Notes under the pieces: model-generated
Database searches by the model: none
The model's input: only the letters and a program-made list of their open reading frames with translations
What the model was told of the DNA's origin: nothing
Shown here: one piece after another, positions 7,532 through 11,708 of the stretch
Position numbering within the stretch: position 1 is the first letter of the stretch
Layout of the letters: each line of letters begins with the position of its first letter
Program-made: the position numbers and the translations under genes
Assembly: GCA_027033675.1 (NCBI GenBank)
Contig: JALVKZ010000153.1
Coordinates: 1-11,708 of the forward strand
From: Pyrodictiaceae archaeon
GTDB lineage: Archaea; Thermoproteota; Thermoprotei_A; Sulfolobales; Pyrodictiaceae
DNA length: 11,708 bases
Reading direction: 5' to 3'

Positions 7532-7804
7532 TTGCCCCGGAGAACAAGGATAGAGATACTCATAGACGTGCTAGAAGCGATAAACAAGCACCCAGGCCAG
7601 CCGCCCACACGCATAGCACTCTACACCAACATGGCCTACAACCGCCTAGCACCAATACTGGCCAAGCTAGAGCAACAAGGAATAATAGAGCAGGTAGACA
7701 AGGGGCAACGAGGCTACAAGCTGACAGAAAAGGGACAAGTATTGCTAAGAGAGCTTAGGAGGCTAAGCAAGGTGCTAAGAGACTTCGGCCTAGAAACAAT
7801 ATAG
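7532..7804 (+). CDS. Winged-helix transcriptional regulator (HTH_45-like)
   Basis: This is a small cytoplasmic DNA-binding protein of about 90 residues. The pattern matches archaeal winged-helix regulators: helix 1 RIEILIDVLEAI, a short turn, helix-turn-helix RIALYTNMAYNRLAPILAKL, then the wing QGIIEQ...RGYKLTEKGQVLL, ending in an amphipathic helix (LLRELRRLSKVLRDFG) likely used for dimerisation. The frame is open back to 7487, but TTG 7532 is chosen. It lies just after the preceding stop, has AGGGTAG (7518-7524) ahead of it, and places the conserved RRTRIEIL start at the usual N-terminal position. It is probably co-transcribed with the membrane protein 7 bp upstream. The dyad at 5686-5701 and the promoter of its own cluster are candidate targets, unproven. 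Confidence 0.87.
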   Translation: MPRRTRIEILIDVLEAINKHPGQPPTRIALYTNMAYNRLAPILAKLEQQGIIEQVDKGQRGYKLTEKGQVLLRELRRLSKVLRDFGLETI

Positions 7805-7960
7805 CATAACAAGAACCTGTCTTGGGCATTCAGCAAGGAGCCTCTAAGGCCCTGTTTCTACTCACCTGTTTCTCCCCGTGAGCATCAAAGTACAAGACCT
7901 ACTTTTAGAGAAACCATGATAGTATACTAAAGTGTGCCCAGATTTACCGGGGTATCTAGC

Positions 7961-8214
7961 TTGTCAGTTACCGTGTCTATCAAGGTTAGGGGAGAGCTAG
8001 TAGAGTTAGCGGACAAAATGGTTAGGTACGGTATAGCTAGGAGTAGGTCACACGCCTTCAACAATAATGATCGAGAAGGGGGCTGGAGAGCGTGCGGAAA
8101 GAAGTAATGTTCTGGGAAGAGGTGTACCGGAAAACAGAGGAGTACAAGGAGAAGGGGTACCGGATAGACATGGTGGGCTCACCAAGCTCCTTGAGGAGGA
8201 GGGGGTCACGTTGA
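7961..8214 (+). pseudogene. vapB: VapB-type antitoxin, broken by four single-base indels
   Basis: The gene starts at TTG 7961, about 30 bp after a TATA-like stretch (TATACTAAAG, 7923-7932). The first frame gives VTVSIKVRGELVELADKM and GIARSRSHAFN, the DNA-binding start of a crenarchaeal VapB. It then needs removal of an extra A near 8063 to continue IMIEKG, and removal of one G from the G-run 8078-8082 to continue LESVRKEVMFWEEVYRK. A base must be added near 8167 to give RHGGLTKLLEEE, and one G removed from 8201-8205 to reach the stop TGA at 8212-8214. After these repairs an antitoxin of about 85 residues ends in TTGA overlapping the toxin start, the normal VapBC layout. As written, the frame fails soon after residue 34. 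Sequencing error is the main alternative to decay. Confidence 0.75.
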
Positions 8215-8651
8215 TCCACATAGATACGAACATCATAGTATCCTATATGGATGAGGCCGACGCTAACCATAGTAAAGCGGCTAAGCTAATCCAGGGCCTC
8301 CGGGGAGAAAAGCTAGTAACATCAAGACTAGCGCTAGTCGAGCTAGCCTCGGTGTACTCTAGAGCGGGGCTGGAGGATCCCGCTGGCCCTCGCACTCTAC
8401 TCTATCAAGGAAACAGTGGGTAGAACTAGCAGAGATAGACTTCAACGATGCATTATCACAGGCTTTCCGGCTCTCAGCTGAGCTAAGGCTCCGAACACTG
8501 GACCTGCTACACATAGCGGTAAGCAAACTATTGGGAGCAAAGTACTTCGCTACATTCGACAGAGACAATAATAAACAAGAAGGACCTAGTAGCGAGAATA
8601 GGTATAGAGATAGTAAGCGACCAGATCAAGCCAGGCAATAATGGTATTTAG
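8211..8651 (+). pseudogene. vapC: VapC-type PIN-domain ribonuclease toxin, broken by three single-base insertions
   Basis: VapC toxins are PIN-fold RNases held inactive by VapB. Starting at TTG 8211 the frame reads IHIDTNIIVSYMDEAD, then TSRLALVELASVYSRAG, and stops at 8423 after LEDP. Removing a base near 8382 restores LALALYSIKET. Removing one G from 8418-8420 restores VELAEIDFNDAL and LRTLDLLHIAVSKLL...TFDRD. Removing one A near 8567 restores IINKKDLVARIGIEIVSD to the stop at 8649-8651. The repaired protein of about 146 residues has all four PIN acidic positions: D of IDTN, E of LVELAS, D of LDLLHIA, and D of TFDRD. Only indels, no stop-making substitutions, are seen, so the damage is recent or artefactual. 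As written the toxin should be inactive. Confidence 0.8.
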
Positions 8652-8695
8652 AGCCTAGGCCCCCGTTACATGTATGCATAACTTTCCTTAGAGGA

Positions 8696-9256
8696 TTACG
8701 TTGATCCCCAGCCTTGGCCCTGGTTCTTTCTAGCCCTAATCCTTGACCAGTTATGAGCTAGGCCAGCAAGGAAGAGAGCCAGAGCCGCTAGGGCAGCAAT
8801 GCCTGGAGGGAACCAGTGCGTGAGCCCAGCGTAGGTTATTATCGAGCCCGTGGCCACGACGGCAGCCGCTACCACGTACTCGGCTACAACATACAGCACG
8901 GCTGCAAAGACGATGCCTAGGACAAAGACCGCTAGACCATCAAGGTGCCTAGCAGGGAGCAGGCCTACAAGGATACCTGCTAGGAGGAACCCGCCTACAA
9001 GGGATACTGCTACCCGGAACACTACGAGCCCCATGCCCAGGCCAATGATGAAGCCCAGGAACCCCAGCAACAAGGCAACAACGAGGCCAAAGCCCGATCC
9101 AGCCGCATAGAGTATAAGCGCTAGCACCACCCCGAGTACAAAACCCGCAACAATCCTGGCAGCATCGATCCCGGTAAACACTAGCGCTACGCCAGCCAAA
9201 ACCAGCATCATGGAGCCAAGGCTTCCACTAGCAAGTACATAGCCGTGGCCAGGCAT
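8696..9256 (-). CDS. Seven-helix membrane protein, DUF4203/TMEM198-like
   Basis: The 186-residue protein has seven predicted membrane helices (about 13-30, 34-51, 54-78, 81-100, 105-124, 126-144 and 150-169). They are glycine-rich in the way typical of DUF4203/TMEM198-like proteins: GFVLGVVLALILY, GLVVALLLGFLGFIIGLGMG, LVGGFLLAGILVGLL. The short C-terminus is basic (SRIRARKNQGQG), which suggests a cytoplasmic side. Biochemical function of this family in archaea is unknown. The ATG at 9256 sits about 42 bp from an evident TATA element at 9298-9306, giving a short leader. The gene stands alone between two decayed toxin-antitoxin loci and ends 44 bp from the toxin pseudogene stop, convergent with it. 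Coding status is strong; the family name is by resemblance only. Confidence 0.8.
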   Translation of the reverse strand: MPGHGYVLASGSLGSMMLVLAGVALVFTGIDAARIVAGFVLGVVLALILYAAGSGFGLVVALLLGFLGFIIGLGMGLVVFRVAVSLVGGFLLAGILVGLLPARHLDGLAVFVLGIVFAAVLYVVAEYVVAAAVVATGSIITYAGLTHWFPPGIAALAALALFLAGLAHNWSRIRARKNQGQGWGST

Positions 9257-9297
9257 AGCCCAGCATCCCTAAGTATTCCTGGGAAGACCCCTAGCAA

Positions 9298-9306
9298 TAA
9301 TATATT
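9298..9306 (-). promoter_or_regulatory. TATA element for the DUF4203-like gene
   Basis: On the - strand this reads AATATATTA inside CTCAATATATTATTG. A transcription start about 25 bp downstream would lie near 9275, leaving a leader of about 20 bases before the ATG at 9256. Spacing and composition both fit an archaeal promoter. Confidence 0.5.
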
Positions 9307-9549
9307 GAGACTCTGCCCGAGAATCATCATTATCCAAGCCAGTATTCTTATCAACGCTAGGCATCAGGGCGTCACGGTTTTTACTACATAGGGCTCATTA
9401 AACTGTACAACATTATGCAGATTATGGGTTATTCTAGGGCCTAGACAGCTCATTCCATAATGCCTACTAGGAGGTTTCATATACTAGTAGAACGAGAACC
9501 CTACTATTACTGGCTATGGAGGGATGACCTATTGGCTAGAGGAGTCCTA

Positions 9550-9777
9550 GTGAAGGTGACTCGTAATTACCAGGTAACGATACCTGCTCCGGTAAGGGAT
9601 GAGGCTGGGCTGAGAGAGGGAGACATAGTCGAGGTACTGTACGACGAGAAGGAGGATGTTATCAAGATTATTCCCAGGCGTCGTAAGAGACTAACCATAA
9701 GGCTCGGCAGGAGCATATCGGTCGAGGAGATAGGGAGTGCTGTTGAGGAGTTCCTCGAGGAAGCCGCTGCTCCCTGA
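9550..9777 (+). CDS. AbrB/SpoVT-type antitoxin (VapB-like)
   Basis: The protein is a swapped-hairpin AbrB DNA-binding antitoxin that would neutralise and autoregulate the PIN toxin encoded next. The domain VKVTRNYQVTIPAPVRDEAG...GDIVEVLYDEKEDVIKIIP covers residues 1-47. A C-terminal helix, VEEIGSAVEEFLEE, is the likely toxin-binding tail. I choose GTG 9550 because AGAGGAG (9538-9544) sits five bases ahead and the resulting 75 residues match usual antitoxin length. An in-frame ATG at 9460 would add 30 residues (including EREPYYYWLWRDDLL) of no recognised kind and has no clear ribosome-binding site. The reading frame is intact although its toxin partner is frameshifted. It overlaps the toxin start region. 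Upstream, 9257-9549 holds only promoter-like AT-rich segments and this possible extension. Confidence 0.85.
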   Translation: MKVTRNYQVTIPAPVRDEAGLREGDIVEVLYDEKEDVIKIIPRRRKRLTIRLGRSISVEEIGSAVEEFLEEAAAP

Positions 9778-10168
9778 CACCAACGTACTAGTCTACGAGA
9801 CTGTTGAGGATAGTCCTCACCACGTAGAAGCCACTGAACTCATAGACTCTGCTAAGGAGATACTAGTTGTCCAATAGTGTTGCACGAGTATATGTGGGTA
9901 ATGATACGCAAGCTACGGGTCCCAGCCAGCTTCGTCGCAGCCAAGATAAGCGAGTACCTAGAGGATCCACGCACAAGATACGCCACGGAGCCACTAGGGG
10001 TCATCAATAGGGCGCTAGGCCTATTGGAGAAAGGATACATGCAGCCCAGAGAACTCAACGACGCCACCATACTCGCGACAGCTATTCAGCACAACGCAGT
10101 ACTCGCAACCCTTCGATCAGAGACTAAGGCACAAAGCCAAACAACTAGGCGTACCCATAAAGCCCTAG
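9743..10168 (+). pseudogene. PIN-domain toxin (VapC-like) with two compensating frameshifts
   Basis: The gene overlaps the AbrB antitoxin end. From TTG 9743 it reads KPLLPDTNVLVYETVED and ELIDSAKEILVV, then meets TAG at 9875. Adding one base at about 9869-9871 continues as PIVLHEYMWVMIRKLRV, AAKISEYLEDP, INRALGLLEKGY and ELNDATILATAIQHNAVLAT. Removing one C from 10109-10111 continues as FDQRLRHKAKQLGVPIKP to the stop at 10166-10168. The first and last segments are in the same frame, so the two indels cancel. The repaired protein of about 142 residues has four PIN acidic residues (D of PDTN, E of LHEY, D of LNDA, D of TFDQ). As written the toxin is truncated before its second active-site segment. 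The partner antitoxin remains open. Sequencing error at both points is the alternative. Confidence 0.8.
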
Positions 10169-10244
10169 AACCAGTACAGCGAGGCAAGCATGCATAATCA
10201 CAGCATTGCTGAACTCGCTAGAACCATAGCCACGGCATCCTGCC

Positions 10245-10769
10245 TCACCCCGTGCCGCGCAAGCACCAAGCACTCGCAGCTGCCAGGCCCGTGACGAGGA
10301 GCCCCAGCACCATGGCACCCAGTACACTGCTGGAGAAGGTGCCGGGGAGCCATCCTAGGAGACCAACGATGTATAGTAGGAGCACTAGGCGCAGCCCACT
10401 ACAAAGCCTCCCAGCAAGGAGACAAGTGGCAGAGAGAACCGGGACACAGACTAGCCCGAGGAGCGTAAACGAGCCAAAAACAAGCGAGACAGGGAACAAA
10501 GAGACAAAGAGGATCTTAAGAGCACCAGCCAGGCCATAGTACCCGAACAACCCGAGCCCGATAAACAGGGTCACAGCAGCGTTAAGCCCAACAACAAGCC
10601 TACAAACCCTCATCCACCAGCCACCCCTGGGGCCACGGGTACAATAAACGCTACCAGCCCCGAGGAGTAGGAAGAGCAAACCCCCCAGGCAGGGGAATAA
10701 CGATTCACCGCTTAACAGTTCTTTACCGAGTCCATCGCTGAACCAACATAGCCGCCAAGTACAATTCAT
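10245..10769 (-). CDS. Cys-rich multi-pass membrane protein; function unknown
   Basis: I do not recognise this 174-residue protein. It has about five to six hydrophobic helices (around 24-42, 55-77, 83-107, 104-120, 127-142 and 146-169) and nine cysteines (3, 8, 27, 43, 56, 108, 116, 123 and 169), many for a hyperthermophile membrane protein of this size. Its codons differ from the neighbours: isoleucine is always ATC, while GTT, GGT, CTT and TGT are common. This hints at a different origin. The ATG at 10769 lies in TTATGA, where the TGA ends a five-codon frame beginning ATG at 10784 (MIIGL). That could be a leader peptide coupled to this gene, or chance. A TATA element at 10848-10857 precedes it. 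It lies directly downstream of the leader-distal end of the CRISPR array, on the array's predicted transcribed strand. Confidence 0.68.
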   Translation of the reverse strand: MNCTWRLCWFSDGLGKELLSGESLFPCLGGLLFLLLGAGSVYCTRGPRGGWWMRVCRLVVGLNAAVTLFIGLGLFGYYGLAGALKILFVSLFPVSLVFGSFTLLGLVCVPVLSATCLLAGRLCSGLRLVLLLYIVGLLGWLPGTFSSSVLGAMVLGLLVTGLAAASAWCLRGTG

Positions 10770-10847
10770 AACCCTATAATCATCTTTGGGACACTTCCTT
10801 TTCCTTTAGACTTCTTTCTCTCCTACTTGTATCATATAGTTATAGCA

Positions 10848-10857
10848 AATATATACC
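10848..10857 (-). promoter_or_regulatory. TATA element for the Cys-rich membrane protein gene
   Basis: On the - strand this is GGTATATATTT, a strong archaeal TATA shape. A start about 25 bp downstream falls near 10825, just before GTAGGAGAG (10818-10826) and the purine-rich AAGGAAAAGGAAG further on. It also lies only 32 bp from the last CRISPR repeat, so array read-through and this promoter could both feed the gene. Confidence 0.5.
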
Positions 10858-10860
10858 GGG

Positions 10861-10868
10861 TTTAAATA
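10861..10868 (+). promoter_or_regulatory. Possible + strand TATA element TTTAAATA facing the CRISPR array
   Basis: GGGTTTAAATAGG would place a + strand transcription start at about 10889-10893, on the first base of the terminal repeat, giving transcripts antisense to the predicted crRNA precursor. The core TTTAAA is self-complementary, so direction is uncertain. Confidence 0.3.
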
Positions 10869-10888
10869 GGCTACTGGGTGGACACTAC

Positions 10889-11642
10889 CCTACAATTCTC
10901 TTTTGAGTATGTCAAGGACGTGTTCATGAACCAGGGCTTAGACAATGGCGCCACTTACAATTCTCTTTTGAGTATGTCACGTAGTTGTTGAGCCCCTACC
11001 CAACGGGTTCCGTGTATATTATTAACTTACAATTCTCTTTTGAGTATGTCAGCATGGGCATGGGCCCAGAAACAGTCTACATGATAGCCCTCGGCAGGAA
11101 GTACCACAACATCCCTTACAATTCTCTTTTGAGTATGTCATTGTCAGTAACGTGTTCTGGGATAGACTTGGGGACAAGCTTGCAACTTACAATTCTCTTT
11201 TGAGTATGTCGCTCATCCCCACTCCGCCCTCTCATCACCTGGCTCAGACCTGGGTTCCCCTTACAATTCTCTTTTGAGTATGTCGGAAGAAGACCAGCTA
11301 CCGGTGCAAAGAGAGAATGAAAAAGAAGACTTACAATTCTCTTTTGAGTATGTCTCATAGACTGTCTCAACAGGTTATTTGGGACTATTTCGAGAAAGTA
11401 GTACATGACTTACAATTCTCTTTTGAGTATGTCCAATCGTACCGTTCTGGTACATTATCTTTGCGGCGCGATACTCGTCTTACAATTCTCTTTTGAGTAT
11501 GTCCAATTACTTGTTTATTATCAGTACACGGTAGACACCGTTCTCGCTTACAATTCTCTTTTGAGTATGTCTGGTTATTCCATACTATGTGGGATTAATA
11601 TCATCCATCATACTCTCCTTACAATTCTCTTTTGAGTATGTC
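10889..11642 (-). CRISPR. CRISPR array, 11 repeats of 25 nt and 10 spacers
   Basis: Repeats start at 10889, 10954, 11026, 11115, 11186, 11260, 11330, 11409, 11479, 11547 and 11618. On the + strand each begins CTTACAATTC and ends TGAGTATGTC. Ten are identical; the first has C for T at its second base. Spacers in order are 40, 47, 64, 46, 49, 45, 54, 45, 43 and 46 nt. The reverse complement ends GAATTGTAAG, close to the GAATTGAAAG end of Sulfolobales repeats that leaves the 8-nt crRNA 5' handle. The array is therefore placed on the - strand, with handle ATTGTAAG. The altered repeat at 10889 is then leader-distal, where decay is usual. The repeat has only a 3-bp potential stem (CTC-AAAA-GAG), as in the unstructured archaeal repeat class processed by Cas6. 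No cas gene is in the window, so the effector type is unknown. Confidence 0.97.
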
Positions 11643-11708
11643 TGGTATGGTTTCCTTTTGGATCCGGATAATAAGTTCTATGACCCGATTATTTATGTTT
11701 ATCGGAAC
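11643..11708 (-). promoter_or_regulatory. Start of the CRISPR leader with candidate promoter (continues beyond window)
   Basis: No repeat occurs in the 66 bases after the last repeat, although most spacers are 40-54 nt, so the array appears to end here. The segment is AT-rich. On the - strand it carries ATAAATAAT (11688-11696) and CTTATTAT (11669-11676), either of which could act as a TATA element for leftward transcription into the first repeat. Together with the repeat polarity this marks it as the leader-proximal end. An unusually long next spacer (more than 66 nt) is the alternative, since one 64-nt spacer exists. Confidence 0.6.

Noticed and set aside
8067..8423. Single 118-codon gene starting at ATG 8067
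   Set aside because: It joins a slice of the antitoxin read out of frame to the start of the PIN toxin; the pieces belong to a VapBC pair split by indels.
9743..10168. Programmed ribosomal frameshifting in the PIN toxin
   Set aside because: No slippery heptamer or stimulating structure is visible at either shift, two opposite shifts would be needed, and the neighbouring VapBC locus shows the same kind of random indels.
10252..10539. 95-codon + strand frame opposite the Cys-rich membrane protein
   Set aside because: It is a low-complexity Arg/Ser/Pro/Thr translation typical of the antisense of a hydrophobic gene; the - strand reading has clear membrane helices.
10889..10913. CRISPR array read on the + strand with its leader at the left
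   Set aside because: The left-end repeat is the only altered one, the left flank contains the promoter of a divergent gene, and the ATTGTAAG handle appears only on the - strand.
10985..11635. Small open frames across the CRISPR array on both strands
   Set aside because: Their proteins contain the repeat translated over and over (YNSLLSMS on + strand, and the matching - strand peptide), so they are by-products of the repeats.

Overview
The window looks like a chromosomal segment of a hyperthermophilic archaeon of the Thermoproteota (Crenarchaeota), most like Desulfurococcales/Pyrodictiaceae (for example Hyperthermus). The reasons are moderate GC with heavy ATA, CTA and AGG codon use, frequent TTG and GTG starts, short intergenic gaps, TATA-type promoters with purine-rich ribosome-binding sites, VapBC-type toxin-antitoxin loci, and a CRISPR repeat of 25 nt whose reverse complement ends in a Sulfolobales-like ATTG(T/A)AAG handle. 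The genus is inference; the archaeal, thermophilic character is well supported.

Positions 1-5668 hold a glycan-uptake and breakdown module. Two Opp/Dpp-type ABC permeases (the first cut by the window edge) run straight into a large GH38 alpha-mannosidase. A GH130 mannoside phosphorylase/hydrolase faces it on the other strand, and the two convergent genes share one CTAG as both stop codons. This suggests import of a mannose-containing oligosaccharide followed by cytoplasmic trimming. The ATPases and binding protein are not in the window.

Positions 5669-7804 begin with a control region carrying a perfect 7+2+7 inverted repeat. Four small genes follow on the + strand: a membrane-anchored protein with a His/Pro-rich stalk, a second anchored protein with a beta-rich, probably OB-like domain and a Cys/His tail, a six-helix membrane protein, and a winged-helix regulator 7 bp behind it. 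No function is known to me. The set looks like an envelope metal- or stress-sensing cassette.

Positions 7961-10168 hold two broken toxin-antitoxin loci. The first is a VapBC pair interrupted by seven single-base indels. The second is an intact AbrB-type antitoxin followed by a PIN toxin with a -1 and a +1 indel that cancel. Conceptual repair restores full-length proteins with the four PIN acidic residues. Between them, on the - strand, lies a seven-helix DUF4203/TMEM198-like membrane protein.

Positions 10245-11708 hold a Cys-rich multi-pass membrane protein (- strand) and a CRISPR array of 11 repeats and 10 spacers of 40-64 nt. Repeat polarity and the altered terminal repeat at 10889 imply transcription on the - strand from a leader that begins at 11643 and runs off the window. 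There are no cas genes in view.
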